The position numbers and the translations under genes are program-made. A DNA stretch of 64,000 bases from Helopsaltes ochotensis (Eukaryota; Chordata; Aves; Passeriformes; Locustellidae), in the NCBI GenBank assembly GCA_013400155.1, contig VXBM01000761.1, positions 244,067 through 308,066 on the forward strand. The letters are read 5' to 3'. Of the stretch, positions 1-11,373 are shown piece by piece (the stretch's first letter is position 1; each line of letters begins with the position of its first letter). Below the pieces are notes generated by a model. It was not told where the DNA came from. It ran no database searches and saw only the letters and a program-made list of their open reading frames with translations.

Positions 1-624
1 AAAAAAAAAAAAAAAAAGTGTTGTTTGGGATTTCTGGCCCTGGGGAGGCCCAGGGGTACCCACAGGGCTGTGGGGTGTCCATAGGATTTCCTTAAGGATT
101 TGGGGTATCCCTGTGGGACTGTGGGGTGTCAATGGATTTATGGGGTGATGTTAGGATTATGGGATGTGCATGGGGTCCCATAGGGCTGTGGGGTGTCCAA
201 CGGCATCCTCACGGCTGTGGGGTGCTCATGAGTTTCCCACCAAGCTATGGGGTGCCTGTAGGATCGTGGGGTGTCCATGGGGTCCCTATGGGGCTGTGGG
301 ATGTCCATAGGATTGGGAGGTATCTGGGGCACCCTTAGTTTTGTGGAGTTCTCATGGGGTTCTCATGAAGCTATGGGGTGCCTGTAGGATCGTGGGGTGT
401 CCATGGGGTCCCTATGGGGCCGTGGAGGTCTATAGGGTTATGGTGTATCCACAGGGTTCCCACAAGGCTGTGGGGTGTCCATAGGATCGAGAGGCATCCA
501 AGGAGCACCCTTAGGTTTCTGGGGTGCTCATGGGGTTCCCACGAAGCTCTGCGTGATCGGCACGAAACTCTGGGATGTGCGCAGGGTCCCTATAGGGCCG
601 TGGGGGGTCCGTAGGGTTCTGGGG
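1..624. repeat. Degenerate GT-rich minisatellite upstream of WDR18
   Basis: The block opens with a 17-base A run and is then made of imperfect units of roughly 20-30 bases built on GGGCTGTGGGGTGTCCATAG. A higher-order repeat is visible: the segment at about 243-295 recurs nearly unchanged at about 369-421, a shift of 126 bases. The segments near 305 and 479 are also related to each other. ORFs through it are low-complexity and not credible proteins. It stops abruptly where the CpG-rich WDR18 promoter begins. Confidence 0.8.
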
Positions 625-639
625 TGTCCCCACGTGCAC

Positions 640-823
640 ACGCCGTGTCCCGGGTCACCCATCCAGCGCCGACCGGGGCGGGCCCTGCTGAGCTTCCTGC
701 CGCGTGCGCAGCTCCCGCCCCGCGGGGCCGCGGCGGCGCCGCCGCTGATTGGTCAGCGCCGGGCGGGGGAGGCGGCGCTCTGGGCCGCGGCCGCGCTCTC
801 TGTGGCCCTGGCGGACCGCGAAG
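640..823 (+). promoter_or_regulatory. WDR18: WDR18 CpG-island promoter and 5'UTR
   Basis: This is a very CpG-rich stretch just before the WDR18 start codon. It contains an inverted CCAAT box (GATTGG at 747-752), about 75 bases before the ATG, a typical NF-Y position in a TATA-less housekeeping promoter. I see no TATA box. The transcription start is inferred, not seen. Confidence 0.6.
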
Positions 824-3800
824 ATGGCGGCGCCCATGGAGGTGGCGCTGGTGTCGGACGCGGCGGGGCCGCTCTGCAACTGCTCGGTCTGGGAGCTGCA
901 CTCGGGCTCGGCCCTGCCCGGTTACCGCGGCGGCAACAGCGGCCCGCGCGGGCTGGCGCTGCTGGGCGGCGAGCACCTGCTGGGGGCCCAGCTCGGCAAG
1001 AGCTACATCAACGTCTGGGAGCTCCAGAGGAAGGTACCGGCGCGGCGGGCGGGCCCGGGCGGCCTCGGCTCGGGGGACGCCCCCGGGCCTCGCGGGGGGA
1101 CTGCGGGCCCCGTGGGGGATGTGACGGGGCCACCTTTCCTGCGGACCCCCCGGCCTTGTGATGAGGAGCCCCTCCGTCCGCAGAGCCCCCCCAAATCCAT
1201 GGTCAGGGCCCCCATGGCCCCGCTCTGCACAAAGACCCCCCACGACCCCTCTCTTCATGGAGACTCCCCTCTGTGCGCAGACAGCCCTTCATGGCCCAAT
1301 GCTCTGCAGAGACCCCCATGGCCCCTCTCTCCACAGAGACACCCCCTGTCCCCGGTTAGACCTTCAGGCTCCCCCTCCCTCCCTTCTGACCCCCAGCACC
1401 ACGGGTGGGTTCCCCCCATCCCTCTCTTGGCAGAGACCCTCACAGAGATTCCCCCTGAGCCCCCATGTCAGGCTTGCAGTCCCTTCCCTTCTCTGAGCCC
1501 TCGCTGTGCTCTCTCTGTCCCAGGACCAGCTGCAGCAGAAGATCATCTGTCCCGGGCCTGTGACCTGCCTGACGGCCTCTCCCAACGGGCTCTACATCCT
1601 GGCGGGGGTCGCCGAGAGCATCTACCTGTGGGAGGTACGGAGGAGCTGGGGAGCTCGGGGACACACAGACTCACACCCTGGACACTCAGGGAATGTCCCC
1701 GTCCCTCAAATGTCTGGAAATCCTGATCCTGGAGTGCCACAGCAGGCAAAGGCTGTGCTCCCCGCTCATCGAAGTAAGAGTGGGAGGAATTCTGGGAGGG
1801 GCTTCTGCCTCCTTCTCCTCTTTCCAAGCATCTCCGATGCCTCAGGGGTCGGGCATTGCTCCTACAATGCAATGGCAGCAGCAAGGGACCTTGTTTCCCT
1901 TCAGCGCTTCTCCCACATCTCAGCTGCGTGTTTGTGTGTGCCCAGGGTGCCAGCAGCCCCTGCTGTGCTCTGGTCATTGTCCCGCTGGTTAATTACTGCT
2001 GGATTACTTGGGATTACACTGCATTCCCAGCACACCACTGAGCAAATAAAAGTAGTAGCTTGTCCTGAGCCCGGGATTAAACCCCAGGATGCCTCACCTG
2101 GAGAGCTCCCCGTGCCACGGGAGGTTTGAGCCTCACAGTGTGGGTGGCTCTACCTGAACACATCAGGGTTTGTTTGTCCCAATGTGTTTGTAGCAGCGCT
2201 GGAATAAAATCCCTGAGGCTGAGCCTGCAGTGGGAGCTGCTGCCTGTGATGCTCCAAGCTGGGCCCTGCTCCAGCTGTCACCCACAGATGTGTTCTGGGG
2301 TATGGAACCAGCCCCCTAGAGCCCTGGTTTTGTGCTGTCTGTGAAACCCCTTGAATTGTGGTATGGTTTCATTTTTTGGTGTAATTCAAAAGAAGAAGAC
2401 TGGGAAGAAGTAGACTCTTAATTTATCTGAAGTTTTTTCTCTTCTTGGTTCCCTCCCCATCTGCAGTGTTGCCTCTTAATAAGAAATGCTCTGGGTTTGG
2501 GCAATTCCTTGTCCACCCTAAAGCTTCTGCTGGCCCTGGACCACCCCTGAGGTGTCCTGCAGCTCTCATAACCCCACTGCCACCTCCTGAGGACCTGTAG
2601 GAGGAGGGAAGAAGCCACCAAAATAACATGAATATTAAGAGTGGACAAGAAATCTTTAGTGCACGCTTGTGACTTGACCAGAGGAGCAGCTCTGGCATCG
2701 CTGGGTTCCAGAGTTAATGTGCCAGGACCTCTTCCACTGCCATGTGCTGAATTTCCCTGTGGTCCTGAGTGCAGGCTGTTGTTCCAGCTGTACCTCAGTG
2801 GTGTCAGTCACTGTCCCAAGGTGCCAACAGAACCCGCTCTTCTTCCGTCACTGCACCAAGGGCAGGGCACCACGTTATCCCAAGACATCCCTGACACTCT
2901 CCTGCCCTTCCCCTCTCTCCAGGTGTCCAACGGGAACCTCCTCGCCATCCTGAACCGACACTACCAGGACCTCACGTGCCTCTGCTTCACCGACGACAGC
3001 AGCCACTTCCTCTCAGGGGCCAAGGACTGCCTGGCCCTGGTGTGGAACCTCTACAAGTAAGGGGGGCTGGGGGGCACAGGGATTTTGGAGCAGGAGATCC
3101 CTCTAAGCCCACAGCTGCATGTCTGCCCTCCTTGTGGGCAGGGACCTTTTCCTTGGGGTCTCACCTGGGCTTCTTGGGAGCAGGCATATGGCTTTGACTT
3201 CTTTCCCTGGGTGACACAGAGGGGGTTGTGCCCTTTACTGAGGGTCTTCGTCCCTTTGGGGTAGGATTCTCAGCCTTGGTACCCGTGTGTCTTGGCTGCC
3301 AGCAGCTCGCGTGTCCCACTTGCTCCCTGCAGCCAGAAGAGGCGTTCCCAGAGCCTGGCCCAGCTCCCCGTGGGGCTCTGTCCTTGGCTGACCCGCCTGT
3401 CTCTGCTGTCCCCACAGCGTGTTGCAGGCAGAGCCCTCCCAGATCCCTGACCCCCGGCACGTCTGGTCCCGGCACAGCCTCCCCATCACCGACCTGTGCT
3501 GCGGCTTCGGAGGGCCCCTGGCACGGGCTGCCACCGCCTCCCTCGACCAGACAGCCAAGGTGAGGCTCATCTTGGAGGTGCCAGACCCTGCGGGGTCAAA
3601 GCCAGGCTCCTGCCAGGTAGCAGGAAGCTGTCCCTGTCCCCAAGCTTTGCTGGGTTGCAGTGGCTTCATTTCTTGGCTGTCTCTGCAATGACTCAGAGCT
3701 GCCAGACCTGGGCTCTGCCTCTCCAGCAACAGCAGTTTCTCTGCACCTGCCCCCAGGCTGGACTGCTGCAGTCCCTGTTGTCCTGGGAATGTCGGGGTCA

Positions 3801-6800
3801 GCTCCTGTTTTCCATTGCTGATGTCCACAGGGAGCAGAGCAGGCTGGAGCCTGTGGGGCAGGGGATGCCCTGAGGGCACGATGGCCAGAGAGAGGGTTCA
3901 GAGCTGCTTTGAAGCTGCCTGGGAAGCTTCTGTCCTGCTCATAGAGAGTCTGGTCCTGGGTTCTGCCTGGGTTCTGCCTTGGACTCAGTTTCCCAGCCAC
4001 AGCCATGAGGGGATGCTGGGGTGGAATGCCAGTGTGGGATGCCAGGATGTCAGTGTTCCTCCAATCCTGCCATTAACATTCTCACCCCTGATGCTCCTGT
4101 CCTCTCTCATTCCAGCTCTGGGAAATCTCCTCTGGGGAGCTGCTGCTTTCCGTGCTCTTCGACGTGGGGATCATGGCTGTGACTCTGGACCTCTCTGAGT
4201 ACCACATGTTCTGTGGGGGCATGGACGGGTCCATCTTCCAGGTCGACCTCTGCGCCTGGGTGAGTGTGTGGGGCTGCAGGTGTGCCCTGTCACCCCAAGC
4301 CACTGTCACCTCCCTGCTGGGACTGGTGTGACCTTGTGTCTCCTCTGCCCCCTCCAGACACGGTGATGAACCTGCTGGATTCGGCCTTCCTGAATTTTAA
4401 CCCCTTTCCCTCCCTTCCTTCCTTCATTTCTGCAGCCGGTTCAGAGAGACCGGACCTTCCAGACAGAGCGGGAGAACGGGAAGGTCTTTAAAGGGCACAG
4501 GTGAGGAACCAGACATACCTGCCAGCCACCATCTGCCCACCTCACCAGCTTCTGGCAGTCCTGGGGTCATGCTGAGTTTAAACATCCTCTTCCCCATTCC
4601 AGGAACCAGGTGACGTGTCTGTCGGTCTCCACAGACGGCAGCCTCCTGCTCTCGGGCTCTCACGACGAAACTGTCCGGCTGTGGGACATCCAGAGCAAGC
4701 AGTGCCTGAAGACGATGAATCACAAAGGTAGGAATGTCCTTATCTCCAGGATCCTCACTGCCAGAGGCCGCTGCTGTCTCACCTGTGCTGCCCTGGGCAC
4801 TCCAGGTGTGTTTCTGCCCCTTTCTTCACGCCCTGGGAAGGGCAGAGGCGTTGGAGGGAGCCTCGGTGCCCTGACCTTGCCCTGTGTGTTAACAACCCCC
4901 TGTGCACTGTCGGGAGTGAGTCATGCATTTCACCCTGTCGCTGAGGCCACACGGGATCCTCCTCCTTGTTTTCCCAAGGGAGCAGTCACCCCACATGCAC
5001 CCCAGCTGTGTCTGGAGGGGAGACAGGTCTGTGATCCCGTGAGCTCATGGGGCCTGAAGTGAATCCCATATGAGCGGCCGTCTGGGATTTTGGTCTGATG
5101 GCTCCAGTAAATTGCAGGAGCAGCAGCTGGGTGCCTCAGCTACCTCAGAGCAATGGGGGGTTTACCCCTCCTGTTGCTGTGTTCCTCCCCCAGCCGTGGT
5201 GGTGTCTGGCCCCTGGTGCTGCAGTGACCAGTGGGGCTGCCTCGGGCATGGCCCAAACCCCTCCCAAAGGTGATGGTGGGGAAAGCCAGACCCTGTTCCT
5301 CTGTGGTGGTTGAGCTGCTGCCTCAGGGCAATCCCTGGAAGCCAGGCTGCCTGCAGACCCTTTTCTTCTTCCCTTTGGCTGCCAAGGACCATCCCTAATT
5401 GGGACCCACTGCAGTGCCCATCCAGCCTGGCGCCGCTGGCACTAGAGGGTGAAAACAAACCAAATGGAGCTGTGAGTCATCCGAGGAGGGGGGGCTGGGC
5501 CTTGGCTGTGAGCCGGGCATTGGAGTCCTCCTGAGGCTGCAGGGAAAAATGGACAGAGCAGGCTCTTCCCAGGAGGAGCAGGACCAGGCTGACCCCGAGC
5601 TGTGGGTGCTCTGCTGGCTCCCTGCTGCCTGCAGGCAGGGATTTGGTTTCCCTGGCAGCCTTGGCACTGGCATGACTGCACTGTGCTGCGTGTGCTCAGG
5701 AATGGGCTGGGAGCCCAGCAGCCCCAAACTGTGCCCTGGGTCTGGAGGCCCTGCAGTCTCCCAGTGTGGGGGAATCTGTTGCCCCAACCCAGCTCCCTCT
5801 CCATGGATCCCTGTCCCCCCTCGGCCTCTCCAAGCAGTGATGTGAGCTCCCCAGCAAGGTCTGTCCCTGCTGCCCTTCCAGTGTCTCCTGCTCCCTCCCC
5901 AGGGCAGAGGTGACAGGGCTCTGACGTGGTGATGTGACAGCAGCCTCTGGCCCAGTGTCCTCAGGACAGCACAGTCCCTCTGCTTGCTGGGCAGGGGGGT
6001 GGCTGGGGGCACACAGGACCCACTGCCCTCCCCTTAACACTGCTGCAAATAAATCCAAGGAGCTGGAGTGTGGCTCAGGGGGCCAGACACAGGGGGCTGT
6101 GTCACCAAGAGTGGCTTGTCCTTAGTGGGGGCAGAGCGGGTGGACTTTGACAAGTCAGGCTGCTGCTCCTGGGTAATGAGCTGAGGCAGGGCTGCTCCCG
6201 GTCACTCTGTGTGGCTGGCACCACTCCGAGGGGAAGCAGGAGACCTGTGGGGTGAGGCTGGGAGCCAGCGCTGCCCCCAGATCCCTCCAGGCCTTAATTC
6301 CCATCCTGTCACACAAGCTCCATCCTTGTCTCTGCAAACACAGTGTGGCACTGACCATTGAGGGCTCAGTCCTGCAAGGCCATCCCAGAACGCTGTGGCT
6401 GATGTGTGCTGCTGGCAGCTCTGTCCTGGAAGCTGGGTTATTTGTTTCCCTCCAGCTAAGCCTAGTCCTTGTGCCCAGGCTGGCCCAGGGTCACCCACTG
6501 CCTGCTGCCCCAGGGCTTGGGGCAAGGTGATCTGGTCCAGGACTTGCATCTGCACTGGAGCCCCAGAGTGGCTGTGGGCACTGTGTCCGGGTAGTGACCA
6601 GGTTTGGGGAACTCTGGGTTCATTCCTGAGATTTTCATCTCTCCAGCTTTCCTTTCGAGCTGCTCTGTGAGCTGCCAGTGCAGTGGGAATCTCACTGGTG
6701 GACACTTGCTTCAGGAGCACAAATGTCCGGTCCTAAAGGAGGGAGTGAAGCCATCAGAGTTGGCCAGGAACAGCTTTGGGGCAGGCAATCAGCAGAGCTG

Positions 6801-8592
6801 CTGCTCTGCTGGTGAGACCCAACCTCGGATCCCGGGAGGATCAGATTTAGGAGCAGGCTCTGGAGGGGTAGATAGTGGTGACAGAGCCCTTGTCCATGTC
6901 AGAGCTGCTTGTGTCTGTCTGCTCTGCAGAGACCAAGATCCTCCAGCAGCTCCGAGCCTCCCTAGGCACTGCCATGTCCCTTCCCTCACCCACATCCTTC
7001 TCCACGGCACTGGCAGCCCCCTCTCAGGTGCATGTGGACCATCTTTGCCTTTGGCCAGAGGGAAGGGATGGTCGAGCTGTCCTGCCCACTGCAGGGGGGC
7101 TGGGGGCTGCTGTGCCTGACAGGGCGTGGGGGACAGCAGTGGGAGCGAGCAGGAGCTGGGAGGGGGCGGCAGCAGCCGTGGGTAAATGCGGTAATTAACA
7201 CGCTCATCAGCTCTGCCATTGAGAGCGTGTGATGGATCGCGGCAGCAGGGAGCTGCTGATGGATGGTGGCTCAGGGTGGGGGGAGGCCGGGCTCTGCTCC
7301 CCCGGGGGTGCCGATTGGCCCGGAGAGCTGCAGCCCCGGGCAGGGAGAGCTGCTGGGGAGGGTGGAGAGTCCTGTGCCAGGGTCATACTCGCTGTTCTGG
7401 GGGCTGCCCAGCCTCTCAAACCCACCAGGGTCCAGCCTGACCTGTCCCCTCTGTCCTGTCCCAACACAGGTCCAGTGACAAACGCCTTCATCGTGCTGGC
7501 CCCTGCCAACATGTTCAACCCCGACGGGAAGCCCAGCGTGCCCCTGCCCAAGTTCAGCAGACACCTGCACGGCACCGAGAGCAGCGACGAGCCGGGCACC
7601 GAGGGGGTGACGCTGCGCCTGGGGCTGCACCAGCAGGTACTGGGGAGGGGGGACAGACATCCCGGAGGGCTTGTGCCGGAGCAAACCTTCTCCTTCAGCT
7701 GGTGAAACTCGTTCCTGCTTCCCTCCTGCTTCCTCCCCATCCTGGCTGCTGCAGTCATTTGTCCTCCCAGCCCCATGCTGCAGCGTGGGCTGGCTCTGCT
7801 GTCCCACCATTTTTTGGTCCCGACATGGCTGTCCCCCTGCAGGGAGGGAGGGTCACACACCGTCAGTGTCCCACCCATCCCGGCCTCTCTGCCAGTGGTC
7901 CCAGAGCTGCTCTGCTCTGCCAGCAAGTGACAGTGACAGTTCTGCCAGAGCTGATGGATAAGCTCCCTGTTGCCTTGGTGGCAGCAGGCCAAGGCGCCGT
8001 TTGCCTGGCAGAGGGAACAGCAGGATCACCCAGGGTCCCTCCCAGGGGGAGCCCAGTCCAGGGGCATGGGGAGAGGGTCTCTGTCTGCTCTGCCAACCCC
8101 TCCATTCTGGTCCCTGCAGGAGCCTGGGCAGAGCTACCTGGAGAAGGCAGAGAGGATGTACTCGCAGATGTACTCGACGAGGGAAAAGGTGAGAGCTGCT
8201 CCTGGGAATTGGGTACAGACCCCTTGAACTGGGGGGATCCTTGTCAGCTGATCTGACTCAGAGGCCCTGAACAAGAACAAGTTGGGAACGGGGAAAAGAG
8301 CCCTGAAATCTGCTGGTGACATGGGCAGGAGGGGCTGCACTTTGAGCAGGAAGAGGGAGGGGACTGAAGGGTTTGGGTTTTACTGCTGGGGAAGGAGCAG
8401 CAGCCTGTGCCTGTCAGAGCTGAGGCCCTGACTCTTGTCTGTTGCATTTTTGTGTCACAGAACCTGGTGGGAGACCAGGAGCACCTGACGATCCAGGTGA
8501 GCGAGCTGGAGGAGGAGGTGAGCAACCTCCGGAAAATCAACAAGGACCTCTTTGACTTCTCCACCCGCATCATCACCAAACCAGCCAAGTGA
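824..8592 (+). CDS. WDR18: WDR18, WD-repeat protein of the PELP1-TEX10-WDR18 complex
   Basis: Ten exons join into one 432-aa frame, the same length as human WDR18: 824-1033, 1524-1634, 2923-3056, 3418-3559, 4116-4259, 4436-4500, 4603-4727, 7470-7636, 8120-8188, 8461-8592. All introns are GT-AG. The start is MAAPMEVA, in a good context in the CpG island. WD-type blades end in motifs such as ESIYLWEV (exon 2), CLALVWNL (exon 3), DQTAKLWEIS (exons 4-5) and HDETVRLWD (exon 7). The C-terminus is a short coiled coil (VSELEEEVSNLRKINKDL) ending RIITKPAK. Family knowledge: WDR18 is the counterpart of yeast Ipi3 and works with PELP1, TEX10, LAS1L and SENP3 in nucleolar pre-60S maturation. GRIN3B lies downstream on the same strand, as in mammals. 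The gene looks intact. Confidence 0.96.
4728..7469 (+). other. Long WDR18 intron 7, nothing recognised
   Basis: This 2.7-kb intron is by far the longest in WDR18; most of the others are below 1.3 kb. I see only unique GC-rich sequence with many short accidental ORFs on both strands. No transposon tail, small RNA or conserved protein fragment was recognised. Confidence 0.6.
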
Positions 8593-9440
8593 AGAGGCTC
8601 CCCCGGCCCTCGCACCCCTCCGCCTCTCCCTGTCCGGCTCCTGGGGAAGAACCCGCCCGCCCTCGGGCACCGCCCAGCCGGCTGCGAGCACCCGGCTCAC
8701 CTTCCCCTGACTCGGCACACGCCGCCGCCTTCGCCTGCTCCGTGAGACGGGACTGAGAGGCGCGGGGACCGCGAGGGGACAGCACAGGGACCGTGTTCAC
8801 CCCGATTCGGGGCCGGGGGGCACTCGGGCGGCCGCTGCAGGAGGAGCGTCGCCGGCTCCTGGGAGGGCTCAGGATGCAGCTCCTGCTCATTCCCCATCTC
8901 TTCCCCTGCCCCCCCTTTTTTTTTTTTTCTTTTTGTTACTTGACCCTGCAGCGCAGACAGAAAAGTGTTTTTTCTCTCAATACCGAATTGAGATTGGGTT
9001 ATGGAGACCCCCTTCTGCCCACCCTGTCCTGGGGATTTCTGCTCAGTGCCACTAGACCCTGCGCTCTGGACAGCAGGGGCTGAGCAGCTCCTGCTCCAGG
9101 GGTGCAGTGGGGGGGCTGCTGCAACAGGTGGGGGGTCCCAGGGCTGAGGATGGGGCTCCTGCTCCGTCTGGCAGGCAGGGGTGTCCCTGGGCTTGGAGCA
9201 CAGGTGGTGGTTTTGGGGCACAGGGTCACTCTGGGGATGGGCAGGGGGCCAGCAAGGTGCTATTTCCAATCTCGTCAGTCAGCAATTTATATATATTTGG
9301 ATCCAACAACTCTGTTTTCACGGTGTTTGGGGACTCGGCCTTTTGTATTGTCACAGCATGGCAGCGGGGGTTGTGGGTTTTGTTTAGGTTTATTTTTTAC
9401 ATAAAAGATTTGTTTTTTATAGTGAAAGATGCCCGTGTTG
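8593..9440 (+). other. WDR18: WDR18 3'UTR, probable
   Basis: Sequence after the WDR18 stop includes a T-run near 8925 and becomes T-rich from about 9280 to 9425. No canonical AATAAA or ATTAAA is present. The best guess for cleavage is after the variant hexamer CATAAA near 9400, which is followed by T-rich and GT-rich sequence. The 3' end is therefore inferred. Confidence 0.45.
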
Positions 9441-10265
9441 GTTTCTTTAACAACCCTTGCGTGGCCACAGACCTTGACCACCTATCATTGCATCCCTAGG
9501 GCTGCCCACTGAGAGTAGGAAAGTGCTTCCTTTTCCCCAAACTGCCCAGTTGCCTCTGCCCCAAGGGTCCCTCCCTGTCCCTACGGGGTGTCGAGGTGTC
9601 CCCTGGCCATCCCTCTGTGTTTCCCCCCCCGATTCATTACATCCTGTTCAATACACCAAGTGCAGATGATTTAGAGTGCGTTTTAAAACCAGAGCATCTG
9701 AGCATCCCCAGCTCCCGCCAGTTCCAGAGAAAATGCTTTTAGCTTAATCACTGAAGCCTGTTCCTTTCCCTTCCTCTCCTGCTCCTCCTCTTCCTCCCAA
9801 CGCTCTGGATCAGCACTCATCAGCTGCAGCAGAGACTGTCAGAGCCAGGGGCTGCTGTGGGGCAGAGGCTGGGAGCACATCCCTGCTGCAGGGACCCTCT
9901 GAGACCCCCAGAGATGCAGCCCCCAGCCAAGCCCAGACCCCAGCGCTCCCTCCCAGTCATCCCACACTTTCCCAGTCCCCCCAGTGGGATTCCTGTTGGG
10001 GTGCTGCACTTCTTAGAGCAGAAGGGAGGATGGGGGCTCCCAGAGAGCCCCCTCTGTGCTGTGCCTGGTGTTTGGGGGGGCTGTTTCATTCCAAGATCCC
10101 ACTGCCCCTCCTGCGTGGACAGTGGGGGCTGTCCTGTGTTTTTCCCTGTGAGAAGGAGCTGCCAGGAGCCCCGTAGGTCAGGGTCCTGCTCAGGGGAGCC
10201 CAGCACCCCATGACCTCCGTGCTGTGGCAGGATTTGTGCCGCCCTCCCTGCAGGTCCAGCTCCGC
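9441..10265. other. WDR18-GRIN3B intergenic stretch
   Basis: No gene was recognised here. From about 9630 to 9770 the sequence is less GC-rich than its surroundings and holds homeodomain-like words such as ATTCATTACAT and TTTTAGCTTAATCACTG. This may be a regulatory element. The rest looks like ordinary unique DNA. Confidence 0.4.
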
Positions 10266-10385
10266 AGGGGAATTTCATTTAGCTGTGACTCATTACATTT
10301 ATCGATATTACATGAATCAATACTTTTTGCCAGATGAATTTTGGCTCCATACTTCATTTTTCCTTATTAATTTAGCGTGGCTCCG
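10266..10385. promoter_or_regulatory. AT-rich island upstream of GRIN3B, candidate enhancer
   Basis: About 120 bases of strongly AT-rich DNA sit sharply inside GC-rich flanks. The island holds a perfect AP-1 site (TGACTCA, 10286-10292), an ATCGATATTA word (10301-10310; ATCGAT is a cut/onecut-type core), a TGAATCAATA word and a TTATTAATTTA homeodomain-type cluster near 10364. It has no ORF and no repeat signature. A regulatory role is inferred from composition and motif density only. Confidence 0.4.
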
Positions 10386-10782
10386 ATTGCTGGTGTTTTT
10401 GTGCCGGTGGCAGGGACCCTTGGGCTGGGTTGAGCCTCAGTTTCCCTGGTGAGGATGAGGAGGGTGACCCCACATCCCCTCCCTCAGCACAGGAAAGCTG
10501 CTGCCCTTCTCCTCTTCCCCATGCACCAGGAGAAATCGCTCGGGACACCCCGATACTGAAGCTGCACCTCAGATTGTGGAGGGATAGAGGGTTCGGGGTG
10601 GGAGCTTTTACCGGGATGGAGGCGGCAGCTCACGGGGACCGACACGAGGGGCCGGAGGAGGAAGAGGAGGAACATCCCAGTGGTCCAGAGGTAGCCGGGA
10701 CCATCCTGGGCTCAGCGAGCCTCTCGGTGCCGGGGTCGCAGCCCTCGGACGGCAGCACCGCGCGGGCGGGGGCCCCCTTTGC

Positions 10783-11372
10783 NNNNNNNNNNNNNNNNNN
10801 NNNNNNNNNNNNNNNNNNNNNNNNNNNNNNNNNNNNNNNNNNNNNNNNNNNNNNNNNNNNNNNNNNNNNNNNNNNNNNNNNNNNNNNNNNNNNNNNNNNN
10901 NNNNNNNNNNNNNNNNNNNNNNNNNNNNNNNNNNNNNNNNNNNNNNNNNNNNNNNNNNNNNNNNNNNNNNNNNNNNNNNNNNNNNNNNNNNNNNNNNNNN
11001 NNNNNNNNNNNNNNNNNNNNNNNNNNNNNNNNNNNNNNNNNNNNNNNNNNNNNNNNNNNNNNNNNNNNNNNNNNNNNNNNNNNNNNNNNNNNNNNNNNNN
11101 NNNNNNNNNNNNNNNNNNNNNNNNNNNNNNNNNNNNNNNNNNNNNNNNNNNNNNNNNNNNNNNNNNNNNNNNNNNNNNNNNNNNNNNNNNNNNNNNNNNN
11201 NNNNNNNNNNNNNNNNNNNNNNNNNNNNNNNNNNNNNNNNNNNNNNNNNNNNNNNNNNNNNNNNNNNNNNNNNNNNNNNNNNNNNNNNNNNNNNNNNNNN
11301 NNNNNNNNNNNNNNNNNNNNNNNNNNNNNNNNNNNNNNNNNNNNNNNNNNNNNNNNNNNNNNNNNNNNNNNN
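10783..11372. other. Assembly gap (590 N) covering most of GRIN3B exon 1
   Basis: An unbroken N run begins in a CpG-rich stretch and ends inside GRIN3B exon 1. About 130 residues of the GRIN3B N-terminus, including the signal peptide, are missing compared with the human protein. The gap plausibly holds the promoter and start codon. ORFs crossing the N run are artefacts. Confidence 0.95.
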
Positions 11373-11373
11373 G

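Noticed and set aside
10616..10782. Possible GRIN3B start at MEAAAHGDRHEG
   Set aside because: It has no signal peptide and an acidic run unlike any GluN3 N-terminus. It is probably 5' flanking DNA or 5'UTR.
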